A program made the translations under genes and the position numbers. The notes under the pieces are model-generated. The model was not told the origin of the DNA, ran no database searches, and worked only from the letters and a program-made list of their open reading frames with translations. Of a stretch of DNA of 64,000 nt, positions 40,835 to 48,937 are shown in pieces; the stretch's first letter is position 1; the number at the start of each line of letters is the position of its first letter. The stretch comes from JAHFDS01 sp964593795 (GTDB lineage: Bacteria > Myxococcota_A > Polyangia > JAHFDS01): the NCBI GenBank assembly GCA_964593795.1, contig CAZQJC010000039.1:77556-141555 (forward strand). The letters are read 5' to 3'.

Positions 40835-40874
40835 AAAGGGAGGTGGTGACGCAGCCGCGTCGCCCCTCCCTTTT
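40835..40874 (+). terminator. Terminator-like hairpin in the capsid leader
   Basis: AAAGGGAGG and CCTCCCTTTT bracket a loop that can itself pair, and a T-run ends it. It lies between the promoter and the first gene, so it may act as an attenuator or an anti-termination target rather than a final stop. Confidence 0.5.
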
Positions 40875-40891
40875 CATTTTCGGACACGCGC

Positions 40892-42019
40892 ATGCGCCAA
40901 GAGACCTTCTCCTTCTGGATGCCGCTCGCGAAGGCGGGCGTTGATGCCGACGGCAAGCGCTGGATCGAGGGCATCGCGTCCGACGAGGGCGAGGACCTGC
41001 AGGGCGAGAAGGTCGTGCAGAAGGGGCTCGACGTCGACTACTTCGTGCGGCGCGGCTTCTTCAACTGGGACCACCAGGACGTGGTGGCGGTCAAGGGCGC
41101 CGGCGGCGAGGAGCGCCTCGCCATCGGCAAGATCGGCGAGCCGACCACCGCGCGGATCACGCCGCGCGGGCTCTACGTCAAGGGCTTCCTCTACAAGGGA
41201 AACCCGCTCGCCGAGGCTGCCTGGGAGCTCGCGCAGAGTCTCGAGACGTCCGGCGCCCGGCGCAGGCTGGGGTTCTCGATCCAGGGCAAGACCCTGCGCA
41301 AGCAGGGCAACGAGATCGTCAAGGCCTGGATCCAGGACGTCGCGATCACGCCCGCGCCGGTCAACCCGCGCACGTACCTCGACGTGGTCAAGGGCCTCGG
41401 CACCACGGCCGAGGATCTCGCGAAGGCGCTCTCGACCGGCTACGCGAAGGGCGAGGACGCCGCCGCCAAGGCCGGCGAGGGCGGCGCGCTGCGCCCGGAG
41501 GAGCTCGACGGCGAAGAGCACCGCTGTGACCGCTGCGGCACCGCGGACTGCCACGATCACGACGAGCTTGAGAAGGCGCTCGAGGGGATCTTCCTCGAGT
41601 CGCTCGACAAGGCCCTGCTCGGACCTGCGGTCGCGGCCGCGCGCTCGGCGGTGACGAAGCTCGGCCAGCGGGTCAGAAACCGCATCACGCACCGCAAGTT
41701 CCTGTCGGACCACGAGCCCTGGGTCGACCAGCACGGCATCCCGCGCACGGGTCCCGAGGGCTGGGTCGCCGACCCCACCGGGGAGCACCACGGCGGCGGA
41801 CCGGGCGGGACGTACCCCGTCTCCCCGCGCTCGCAGAACCGCGCCGGCGTCTACGGGCGCGCGGCGCTCACGGATCCCGACGCGCGCCCGCAGAAGTCAC
41901 TGACGCGCGCCGAGGCCATCGAGTTCATCCAGCTCGACAAGGGCTACTCGCGCGCCACCGCCGAGCTGGCGGCCGACGTGCTGTTCGAGGCCGCGCGACT
42001 CGGGCACCTGCCCGATTGA
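40892..42019 (+). CDS. Prohead protease-like protein
   Basis: A 375-residue protein, first of the capsid operon. The N-terminal 180 residues fit the S78-type capsid maturation protease: GFFNWDHQDVV with a likely catalytic His, and RRRLGFSIQGKTL with a likely Ser, both on beta-strands. The C-terminal half is a charged extension with a possible Cys cluster (HRCDRCGTADCHDHDELEKA) and a Gly-rich patch (GEHHGGGPGGTYPVSPR). Such proteases cleave scaffold and capsid N-termini. The start ATG 40892 lacks a good ribosome site. It sits in front of the scaffold and capsid genes, as expected. Confidence 0.75.
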   Translation: MRQETFSFWMPLAKAGVDADGKRWIEGIASDEGEDLQGEKVVQKGLDVDYFVRRGFFNWDHQDVVAVKGAGGEERLAIGKIGEPTTARITPRGLYVKGFLYKGNPLAEAAWELAQSLETSGARRRLGFSIQGKTLRKQGNEIVKAWIQDVAITPAPVNPRTYLDVVKGLGTTAEDLAKALSTGYAKGEDAAAKAGEGGALRPEELDGEEHRCDRCGTADCHDHDELEKALEGIFLESLDKALLGPAVAAARSAVTKLGQRVRNRITHRKFLSDHEPWVDQHGIPRTGPEGWVADPTGEHHGGGPGGTYPVSPRSQNRAGVYGRAALTDPDARPQKSLTRAEAIEFIQLDKGYSRATAELAADVLFEAARLGHLPD

Positions 42020-42035
42020 CGACGAGGAGAATCGC

Positions 42036-42989
42036 ATGAGCGAGAAGCAGGAGCAGAAGGACCCCACGACCGAGTCGATCCCGCAGGCCGACCTCGTCAA
42101 GGGCCTGGCCCGGCTCGAGCGCCTGGCCAAGAGCCAGGTCACGGGCAAGCTGCCCGGCAACAACGAGCCCAAGGGGAGCTGGGCGTACGGCGAGGAGCCC
42201 ACGGAGGTCTCTGACGAGGACTCCGACGTCTCCGGCGACTCGGGTGAGGACGAGCGCGCGGGCAAGAAGTCCGACACCGACTACAAGCCCAAGAGCTCCC
42301 CGGTTCGCAAGGCGATGGACCGCGACGACGACGAGAACGACGGCGGCGGCGGAGACGACGACGACGAGGGTGAGGGCGACGACGACCCCTTCGCGGACGA
42401 CGACGGGCCCGGCGAGGACGGCAAGGACGAGGGCGGCGACAAGAAGCCCGCCGAGGACAAGGACACCGAGAAATCCTTCGCCGCCCGCGTGCGCGCGTCG
42501 AAGCACATCCGCTCGGGAGTCGAGGTCTCGCCGTTCCTGCGCGACACGGTGACCAGCATCAACAAGAGCTTCCGCGACCTCGAGCGCCGCACCAGGCGCT
42601 TCGTCCGCCAGGAGATCCACCGCGGCTTCGCGCGGCAGCAGGCCTTCAACAAGAGCCTGTCCGAGGCGCTCTCGGGGCTCGGCGCGGTCGCGATCGAGCA
42701 GAGCGATCTCATCAAGGCCATCTCCGCGCAGCCCGCCCGCGGTCCCAAGAGCCAGACCCACGCGGTGCGCCCGGTGCAGAAGTCGTTCGACGGCGGGGAG
42801 GACCAGATCACGCTGCCCGATGGCTCCACCGCGCCCCAGCTCGAGCGCGGCGTGATCCTGCAGCGGCTGCTCAACGGCGTCGCCAAGAACCTCATCGGCG
42901 CCGGCGAGGTCGTGAAGTTCGAGACCACCGGGATCGTCTCGCCCGCCCTCTACAAGTCGCTCTGCACGAACCCCGAGTTCGTCAAGTAA
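42036..42989 (+). CDS. Scaffold-like acidic protein
   Basis: A 317-residue protein with GAGGAGA before ATG 42036. The central third is extremely acidic (EDSDVSGDSGEDERAGKKSD, DDDENDGGGGDDDDEGEGDD), flanked by Lys-rich regions, and the C-terminal third is helical (FLRDTVTSINKSFRDLERRT). Acidic, helical proteins between protease and capsid are usually scaffold or assembly proteins. No sequence family recognised. The order protease, scaffold, capsid matches HK97- and T4-like phages. Confidence 0.6.
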   Translation: MSEKQEQKDPTTESIPQADLVKGLARLERLAKSQVTGKLPGNNEPKGSWAYGEEPTEVSDEDSDVSGDSGEDERAGKKSDTDYKPKSSPVRKAMDRDDDENDGGGGDDDDEGEGDDDPFADDDGPGEDGKDEGGDKKPAEDKDTEKSFAARVRASKHIRSGVEVSPFLRDTVTSINKSFRDLERRTRRFVRQEIHRGFARQQAFNKSLSEALSGLGAVAIEQSDLIKAISAQPARGPKSQTHAVRPVQKSFDGGEDQITLPDGSTAPQLERGVILQRLLNGVAKNLIGAGEVVKFETTGIVSPALYKSLCTNPEFVK

Positions 42990-42998
42990 GGAGCCCTC

Positions 42999-44651
42999 AT
43001 GTTCGGATCAGGAGTCAGCCTCTCCGACTACGCCGGTGCCAACGGCTTCCTCGGCACCGCCACCGACGCCGACATCGCGGCGCTGCACAAGGCGCTCGAG
43101 ACCGGCTACGCGGTCGGACTCGACAACCGCGGCTCGGGCGGCGCGAACCTGCGCGTGGAGTCGCTCGAGTCGTCGCTCAAGGTGATGACTTTCAGCGACA
43201 AGCACCTCAAGTTCTGGAAGAAGGCGGTGAAGTCCGCCGCCTACTCGACGGTCGAGGAGTACAACCAGCTCCTCTCCTACGGCAACCTCGGGCAGGGCGG
43301 CTGGATCCGCGAGGCCGAGCTGCCGCAGGCGACCGACTCCATCTACCGCCGGCAGCACGCGCTCATCAAGTACCTGGGCACGGTGCGCGAGGTGAGCCAC
43401 CAGGCGACCCTGGTCAACCCGGCGCACGGGGACGTGATCGCGCTCGAGAACCAGAACGGCATCCTCTGGCTGCTCTACCAGATCGAGAACGCCCTCTACC
43501 ACGGCGACTCGTCGCTCCACCACTCCGGTCTCGGCGAGCAGTTCGACGGTCTCGATCGCCAGATCGACCCCGGCATGGTCTACGACATGAAGGGCCACGC
43601 CCTCGACGAGACCGCGCTCGAGGAGGCCACGAACACGATCATCGAGCAGTTCGGCATGCCGACGGACCTCTTCCTCGGCACGCGCGCCAACTCCGACTTC
43701 GTCCGCAACTTCTACGGCCGCGAGCGCTTCGCCGCGCCCTATCCAGTCAACGGCAAGGTCGGGCTGTCGGTGCAGTCGGTGCAGACCTCGGCCGGCGAGG
43801 TCGACCTCAACCCCACGGTGTTCCTGCGGCCGGGGCCCACGCCCCGGGGCGTCGTCCCCACCTCCGAGAAGGCGCCCGGCCCCGTGGGCCCGGCGTTCCC
43901 CGCCGCGGCCGCGGCGGCCTCGCCCCAGGCCAACGCGGTCGCGCCCGGCGTGACGAGCGGCGACTTCGGCAAGAGCCAGGCCGGCCAGGCCCGCTACTAC
44001 TACGTCGTCACGGCGTGCAATCGCTTCGGGGAGAGCGCGCCCTCGGCGGCCGCCGGCGTCACGGTCAACATCGACGCGACCGCTGGCGGCGATCCGCGCC
44101 AGCAGGTCCAGCTCGCGATCACGTCGCCGGGCGGCGTGTACCTGCCCGAGTACTACCGGATCTACCGCACCCTCGCGCTGCCCGTGCCGGCGCCCGCCCC
44201 CGCGGACATCCACGCCTACAGCCTGATCGCGCAGGTGCCCGTTCAGGGCATCGCGGGCCAGCCCGGCGCGGCGCCGTCGCTGCCCGACCCGGGCGCGGTG
44301 ACGGGCACGGTCACGACGTTCTTCGACACCAACTTCATCATGCCGTTCACCGAGCCGGCCTACCTCATGGAGTTCAACCCCTCCGTGTACGTGATCCGCC
44401 AGCTCGCGCCCATGCTGCGCATGGACCTCGCGATCACGGCCCCGGCGTACCGGTGGATGATCCTCATCTACCTCGCGCCCATCCTGTTCGCGCCGCGCAA
44501 GGCGCTGCGCATCATCAACATCGGCCGCCAGGGCATGCAGCTCGACGCCCCGCGCGAGCTCCTGGTCGGCGGCATGACCATCAACGGTCCGCTGCCGGGC
44601 GGTGCCACCGGCGGTCCGACGCCGGGCTTCGACAACCCGTTCGGCGGATAG
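42999..44651 (+). CDS. Major capsid protein with Ig/FN3-like insertion
   Basis: A 550-residue protein with AAGGAG six bases before ATG 42999. The first 270 residues read like a large phage capsid protein (ESLESSLKVMTFSDKHLKFW, GGWIREAELPQATDSIYRRQ, GTVREVSHQATLVNPAHGDV, ENALYHGDSSLHHSGLGEQF). At about 326-440 a fibronectin/Ig-like beta-sandwich (ARYYYVVTACNRFGESAPSA, PEYYRIYRTLALP) is inserted, then the fold resumes (NPSVYVIRQLAPMLRMDLAI). Insertions of this type are exposed on capsids and bind carbohydrates or cells. Protease and scaffold lie directly upstream. A Pro/Ala linker (PAAAAAASPQANAV) connects the insert. Confidence 0.78.
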   Translation: MFGSGVSLSDYAGANGFLGTATDADIAALHKALETGYAVGLDNRGSGGANLRVESLESSLKVMTFSDKHLKFWKKAVKSAAYSTVEEYNQLLSYGNLGQGGWIREAELPQATDSIYRRQHALIKYLGTVREVSHQATLVNPAHGDVIALENQNGILWLLYQIENALYHGDSSLHHSGLGEQFDGLDRQIDPGMVYDMKGHALDETALEEATNTIIEQFGMPTDLFLGTRANSDFVRNFYGRERFAAPYPVNGKVGLSVQSVQTSAGEVDLNPTVFLRPGPTPRGVVPTSEKAPGPVGPAFPAAAAAASPQANAVAPGVTSGDFGKSQAGQARYYYVVTACNRFGESAPSAAAGVTVNIDATAGGDPRQQVQLAITSPGGVYLPEYYRIYRTLALPVPAPAPADIHAYSLIAQVPVQGIAGQPGAAPSLPDPGAVTGTVTTFFDTNFIMPFTEPAYLMEFNPSVYVIRQLAPMLRMDLAITAPAYRWMILIYLAPILFAPRKALRIINIGRQGMQLDAPRELLVGGMTINGPLPGGATGGPTPGFDNPFGG

Positions 44652-44655
44652 CGCG

Positions 44656-44952
44656 ATGGCCCTCTGGCTCCGCTCGCACCGCTACGCCAACCGGATGATC
44701 CGGGCCGGGCGCCTGCTCGTCGTGTTCCGCGGCGAGCACGCCGAGCTCCCGGACTGGGCCATCCGGGAGCGAGACTGGCTGGTGACGCGCGTGCCGGGCG
44801 TCTTCGCTGCCGCTCCGCCCGCCGCCGTGTTCGGCGTCGACGTGACGGCCACCGCATCGGAGGCGACGCGCCCGCCGGAAGCACCCGCGGCCGCACCGCC
44901 AGCACCCGAAGAGCCCGCGCGAACGCGCTCAACCTCGAGGAGGGGACGATGA
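44656..44952 (+). CDS. Small protein after the capsid gene
   Basis: 98 residues: a basic, aromatic N-terminal half (MALWLRSHRYANRMIRAGRL) and a Pro/Ala/Thr-rich tail (PPEAPAAAPPAPEEPARTRS). ATG 44656, four bases after the capsid stop. No family. Its place and size suit a head-completion or decoration protein; not proven. Confidence 0.5.
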   Translation: MALWLRSHRYANRMIRAGRLLVVFRGEHAELPDWAIRERDWLVTRVPGVFAAAPPAAVFGVDVTATASEATRPPEAPAAAPPAPEEPARTRSTSRRGR

Positions 44953-45212
44953 CCCGAACGATCGCAGCGCGGCTCGCGAAGGTGGCCGCGCAGGTGAAGG
45001 AGGCCATCGGCGTCGCCTACAGCGTCGGCTGGCTGATCGCGGACCACGTGCGTCGCAAGCTCACGGGCCAGCCCGGTCTCTTCGAGGACCTCGACTTCAC
45101 GATCGAGCTCGACGAGCGCGACGTCATGCCGCCCTACGACGACCCTCCCATCGAGGAGGTGCGCACCAAGCAGACGGCCCGCAATCGAAAGGGCACCAAG
45201 GGCAGTCCATGA
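44949..45212 (+). CDS. Small hypothetical protein, 87 residues
   Basis: ATGA overlap with the previous gene. An N-terminal helix (RTIAARLAKVAAQVKEAIGV) with a hydrophobic face (AYSVGWLIADHVRRKL) is followed by an acidic middle and a Lys-rich end. Possibly peripheral to the membrane or the capsid. Not recognised. Confidence 0.5.
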   Translation: MTRTIAARLAKVAAQVKEAIGVAYSVGWLIADHVRRKLTGQPGLFEDLDFTIELDERDVMPPYDDPPIEEVRTKQTARNRKGTKGSP

Positions 45213-45478
45213 ACCTCGCGGGTCGCCCCATCCAGCGCTCCGGCGCCGCACCGTCCGCGCCCGCCGCTCCCGCACGGGTCGAGCTCGGGCGCGCCCTGCG
45301 CGGCGTGTACGTCCAGGCCCAGGGCGGCGCGATCGACGTCTCGTGGAACGGCACCGACTGGCTGACCATCGACGCGGGCGCGCCGCAGCACTTCGGGGTG
45401 GTCGAGCCGTGCCTGTACGTCCGCGCGTCGACCGGCGCCGGCAACGTCCGCTATTCGGTCCTGGGGATCCTGGTGTAG
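45209..45478 (+). CDS. Small beta-rich protein, decoration candidate
   Basis: 89 residues with a Pro/Ala start and a compact beta domain: RGVYVQAQGGAIDVSWNGTD, WLTIDAGAPQHFGVVEPCLY, NVRYSVLGI. ATGA overlap at the start. Beta-sandwich proteins of this size after the capsid gene are often decoration proteins. No homology seen. Confidence 0.5.
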   Translation: MNLAGRPIQRSGAAPSAPAAPARVELGRALRGVYVQAQGGAIDVSWNGTDWLTIDAGAPQHFGVVEPCLYVRASTGAGNVRYSVLGILV

Positions 45479-45480
45479 CG

Positions 45481-46116
45481 ATGCTCCAGCTCCCGCAGCT
45501 CCGACCCGCGACGCTCGACCTGGTGTTGCGCACCGACGACGCCGCCCGGCTCTACCCGCTGCGAGGCGGCCTCGTCCCCGCCGATGTGATGCTCGAGCTC
45601 AAGCGCGCCGGCGCCACCGACTGGACGACGCGCGAACTCGATGCGATCAGCTGGCAGAGCGCAGGCAACGGCGCCTACGTGCTGTCGCTCGGCGCCGGCG
45701 ACCTCGACACGGCGGGCACGCTGCTCGTCTTCGTCTCGGGCCGCCCCGGCCTCGCCCCACCCGTCGTCCCCTCGATGTCGATCGTCGAGGTCATCCCCAC
45801 GCGAGCGTTTCGCGCCGCCCAGCCCCAACTCGACCGCACCCTGCTCGTGGGCCAGCTCACCGGGCTCGACGGCCAGCCCGTCGCGAACGCCACGCTCACG
45901 GCCACGCTCCTCCAGGCTCCGCTGCTGCTCGAGGGCGTCGCGGTTGCGGGTGATGCCGTGATCGGCTCGAGCAACGGCGACGGCACCTTCGAGCTCCCCC
46001 TCATCACCGGCGCGACCGTGGACCTCCAGATTCCGGCCGTCCGCTACCGCCGGACCCTCGTGATCCCCCCGCCACCCGCGCCGGGCGCTCCGGTGCGTCT
46101 GTTCGCTATCCCATAG
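45481..46116 (+). CDS. Two-domain beta protein (Ig/carboxypeptidase-regulatory-like)
   Basis: A 211-residue protein with two beta domains. The first resembles BppU-type baseplate or surface domains (DLVLRTDDAARLYPLRGGLV). The second is like a carboxypeptidase regulatory domain (LTGLDGQPVANATLTATLLQ, GDGTFELPLITGATVDLQIP). Such domains make phages adhere to surfaces. ATG 45481 lies two bases after the previous stop. Role inferred only. Confidence 0.5.
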   Translation: MLQLPQLRPATLDLVLRTDDAARLYPLRGGLVPADVMLELKRAGATDWTTRELDAISWQSAGNGAYVLSLGAGDLDTAGTLLVFVSGRPGLAPPVVPSMSIVEVIPTRAFRAAQPQLDRTLLVGQLTGLDGQPVANATLTATLLQAPLLLEGVAVAGDAVIGSSNGDGTFELPLITGATVDLQIPAVRYRRTLVIPPPPAPGAPVRLFAIP

Positions 46117-46127
46117 GAGGCATTCCC

Positions 46128-46736
46128 ATGACCAAGCTCGCTCGCTACCTCGTCACGCTGCTCATCACCACGCTGCCCGTCATCGCCGAGGCGCAGCCCA
46201 CGAACGCGGACCTCGACAGCTCGCCTGTCGTCACCAAGCGTCCGCGCAAGACCGCGCGCGCCGCGACCTCCTGGGACAACCTCATCGACACGGGCCTCAC
46301 CCCGGCGGTCACGTGGGGTCTGTCGCTGCCCGTCTCGCGGTTCGGCTTCACCCACAACAGCGACGGCACGTATGGCGGGAACGTCACGCCCATCCAGCCC
46401 GGCGTGGGCGTCAGCCTCTACTGGAACCTCGTGCGCGGCACGAGCGGCACGGCCCCCGTGGCCCTCGCGACGACCCTGTTCGGCGCCACCGACGTCTCGA
46501 GCAAGCAGAGCGACGCCGGGCTCGGGATCGCCGTGGGGCCGAGCTTCTTCAACAACACGTTCGGGATCCAGCTGGGCGTCGACCTCTACCGCCGCATCGG
46601 GGACAAGGACACCGGCGCGCTCATGACCAGCGCCGGCGGCCAGAACGGCTTCTCGCGCGAGAACGTCTTCGTGCTCTTCAACTTCGGCATCGGCCTCGGC
46701 AAGAGCGCCCCGGGCGCGCTCAAGATCGCGCCGTAG
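46128..46736 (+). CDS. Exported beta-barrel-like protein in the capsid operon
   Basis: A 202-residue protein with a clear Sec signal at 1-22 (MTKLARYLVTLLITTLPVIA, cleavage after AEA) and GGAGG before ATG 46128. The mature part has amphipathic beta-strands spaced about 20-25 apart (GVGVSLYWNLVRGT, GLGIAVGPSFFNNTFGIQLG, NVFVLFNFGIGLG), the style of small outer-membrane barrels. A signal peptide is odd for a virion gene. It may be an accessory host-envelope protein (superinfection exclusion) expressed late. It shares its frame with the next gene, separated by a TAG. Confidence 0.65.
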   Translation: MTKLARYLVTLLITTLPVIAEAQPTNADLDSSPVVTKRPRKTARAATSWDNLIDTGLTPAVTWGLSLPVSRFGFTHNSDGTYGGNVTPIQPGVGVSLYWNLVRGTSGTAPVALATTLFGATDVSSKQSDAGLGIAVGPSFFNNTFGIQLGVDLYRRIGDKDTGALMTSAGGQNGFSRENVFVLFNFGIGLGKSAPGALKIAP

Positions 46737-46748
46737 CGGAGGCCCGCC

Positions 46749-48155
46749 ATCCGCATCCAGCTCCGGTCCAGTGACCTGTGCCGCCTCGAGGACGACCGGC
46801 GCGTCCTCGAGGCGAGCGTCTATCCGGACGTCACGCTCGCCGCCCAGGTGCGCTACCGCGTCGAGCTGGTCAAGGCACGTCGGCGGCGCGACGCCGTCGT
46901 GGCCGCGCGGGAGATCGACCTCGCGCCGGGCGATGCCACAGCCGGTCGCGCGGTGCGCTTCGACCTGTCCAGGATCGTCGATCCCGACGGGCTGTCCGCC
47001 GTGCGCCGCGGCCGCTACTTCCTGCGCGCCTCACCCATCGGCGTTCCCGGCCCGGTGGTCGAGAGCGATGAGCTCTCGGTCCGGCTCCTCACCGCGCACC
47101 GGCTGGAAGCAGACTACCTGCACGGCCTCGGCAAGCTGCCGGCTGACGTGCTCCAACCCAAGTACCAGCCGCGCGCAATCCCTGGCATCGCGATCATCGA
47201 GGTGGAGCCTGGCACCCAGCCCGGCTTCTACCCGTTGTCCTTGAACGTCGACGCCTCGGGCGCGCGGACCCTCAAGTGGGCCGGCGGCCGGACGGTCTCG
47301 CTCGACCCGCGCTTCCAGCGCTTCGTGCTCCCCGACAACCGGGACGGCTACGTCGAGATCGAGGTCACCGACACCTCCGCGCTGCCGGCTGCCTCGATCG
47401 AGGAGCCCATCCTCATCGAGCGCGCGCGGCTCGACCAGGTCGCGATGGCGCGCTTCATCGACCGCGCGACCGACTGGGTCGAGCTCACCATGCTGCAGCT
47501 CTACCTCGAGCCCACCATCCTCAGCACGGATGGCGAGTCGCTGCCGCGGCTCGAGAGCGGCTTCGAGCCGCCCGCGCCCCCTTCACGGATCGACTACGAC
47601 TACCTCGTCCCGCCGCTGACGTTCTACGTGCAGCCCGCCGGCAAGTGGACCGGCATCCGCTTTCCGTACGCGCACGTGACGAAGGTGTACGGCATGGTCG
47701 GCCAGATCGCCGGCGCGCCCGTCCTGGGCCTCCCGCTCTCCTGGATCCAGCTCCAGGAGAAGATCGGCTTCGCGCAGCTCGTACCGTTCCACCAGCAGGC
47801 GGCCTGGGCGCTGTTCAACCAGCTCGCGGGCGACGTCTTCTACGGGGCGATGGAGATCCCGAGCTTCTGGCGCTTCGCCATTCGCGCGGGCCTGCGCGAC
47901 GTGCCCGGCGACATCGTCGAGGCGATCGCCAAGAAGGCCGCGCTCGACGCGTTGACCGCCATCGGCCAGGCGTTCAAGCCCGGTATCGCCTCCGAGTCCT
48001 TCTCGAAGGAGCTCTCGGTGTCGACCTCCTACGTGCGCAACGCCCAGGCCAACCTGCTCGCCGCCTCGCGCGCTGAGTACAAGGCAGACCTCGACGCGCT
48101 CATCCCGCGCCTGAAGAACCGGTACCTGTGCCTCTCGAACGTGGCGATCGTCTGA
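46749..48155 (+). CDS. Virion protein with probable ATC start
   Basis: Coding from about 46749 to 48155 (468 residues). No ATG, GTG or TTG lies between the in-frame TAG at 46734-46736 and the GTG at 46848. The region after 46749 (IRIQLRSSDLCRLEDDRRVL) has normal coding character, and GGAGG lies nine bases upstream of the ATC, the usual distance in this genome. So either an ATC starts translation or the GTG at 46848 (435 residues) is used. The protein has LHGLGKLPADVLQPKYQPRA, FYVQPAGKWTGIRFPYAHVT and a helical C-terminus. It is probably a head or neck protein by position. No family. Confidence 0.5.
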   Translation: MRIQLRSSDLCRLEDDRRVLEASVYPDVTLAAQVRYRVELVKARRRRDAVVAAREIDLAPGDATAGRAVRFDLSRIVDPDGLSAVRRGRYFLRASPIGVPGPVVESDELSVRLLTAHRLEADYLHGLGKLPADVLQPKYQPRAIPGIAIIEVEPGTQPGFYPLSLNVDASGARTLKWAGGRTVSLDPRFQRFVLPDNRDGYVEIEVTDTSALPAASIEEPILIERARLDQVAMARFIDRATDWVELTMLQLYLEPTILSTDGESLPRLESGFEPPAPPSRIDYDYLVPPLTFYVQPAGKWTGIRFPYAHVTKVYGMVGQIAGAPVLGLPLSWIQLQEKIGFAQLVPFHQQAAWALFNQLAGDVFYGAMEIPSFWRFAIRAGLRDVPGDIVEAIAKKAALDALTAIGQAFKPGIASESFSKELSVSTSYVRNAQANLLAASRAEYKADLDALIPRLKNRYLCLSNVAIV

Positions 48156-48859
48156 TGGCCTGGACCAACGATGCGATCCGGCGCCGCGTCAACGAGATCA
48201 ACCGCACCTACGGGGACTGGTTGATCTGGGAACAGGGTCTGCCCTGCGCCTGCCGCGTCGCCGGCGCGCTGCGAATGACCGCGGGCTGCCCGAGATGCGA
48301 GGGAGAGGGCTTCATCTGGGTCAGACCCGAGAAGCTCAAGGGCATCGTGATGCCGGTGCACGCCGACCGGCGCCTGCTCTCCACGATGGGCTGGCTGAGT
48401 CCGGCAGACCTCACCTTCTCGACCGACGTCCACTCCCGCATTCAGGACTTCGACCGGATCACGCTGACGGTGCCCCTGCCCGCCGATCCCGAAGTCATCA
48501 CGCGCGGCCAGGCCCACCGCGACGGCGTCCCCGGAGTCGAGGCTGATGAGGATCGGCTCTCGTACCAGGCGGTCACGCCCATCCACTGCGCAACCTACGA
48601 CCATCCCGAGACCGCCCTCGTTCACGGCGACGCCTACGTGTTCTCCGGCAAGACCCTCCGCTGGCTCAGGCCACCCCCGGACGGCACCGTCTACGTCCTC
48701 AAGTACGAGGCGCTGACCGAGTGGATTGCGTTCTCGAGCCCGTTCGAGACGCTCGACCGCGGCAAGCATCTCGGCCAGCGCGTGCTCCTGCGCAAGCGCC
48801 ACCTGGTGAACCTCCGTGAGAACCCGAAGCGCGACCTCCGCACCGCGCTCGGCATGTAG
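48155..48859 (+). CDS. Neck/connector candidate with zinc-like Cys motif
   Basis: A 234-residue protein, ATG 48155 (TGATG overlap). A Cys set CACRVAGALRMTAGCPRCEG with following GEG resembles a zinc-finger-like CxC...CxxC. The rest is beta-rich. Located between head genes and the sheath, so head-tail connector or completion function is a fair guess. No family. Confidence 0.5.
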   Translation: MAWTNDAIRRRVNEINRTYGDWLIWEQGLPCACRVAGALRMTAGCPRCEGEGFIWVRPEKLKGIVMPVHADRRLLSTMGWLSPADLTFSTDVHSRIQDFDRITLTVPLPADPEVITRGQAHRDGVPGVEADEDRLSYQAVTPIHCATYDHPETALVHGDAYVFSGKTLRWLRPPPDGTVYVLKYEALTEWIAFSSPFETLDRGKHLGQRVLLRKRHLVNLRENPKRDLRTALGM

Positions 48860-48893
48860 AGGTAGCCGGCCGCCGGGGTAGACCGGATCGACC

Positions 48894-48922
48894 TTTGGCC
48901 CGAGCGCTTTCTCCCCGAGTAG
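48894..48922 (+). promoter_or_regulatory. 29-nt repeated element (copy 4)
   Basis: Reads TTTGGCCCGAGCGCT followed by TTCTCCCCGAGTAGG, 15 bases before the GTG at 48938. It is the only copy inside a structural operon. Confidence 0.6.
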
Positions 48923-48937
48923 GGGCATGGAGGCGCC

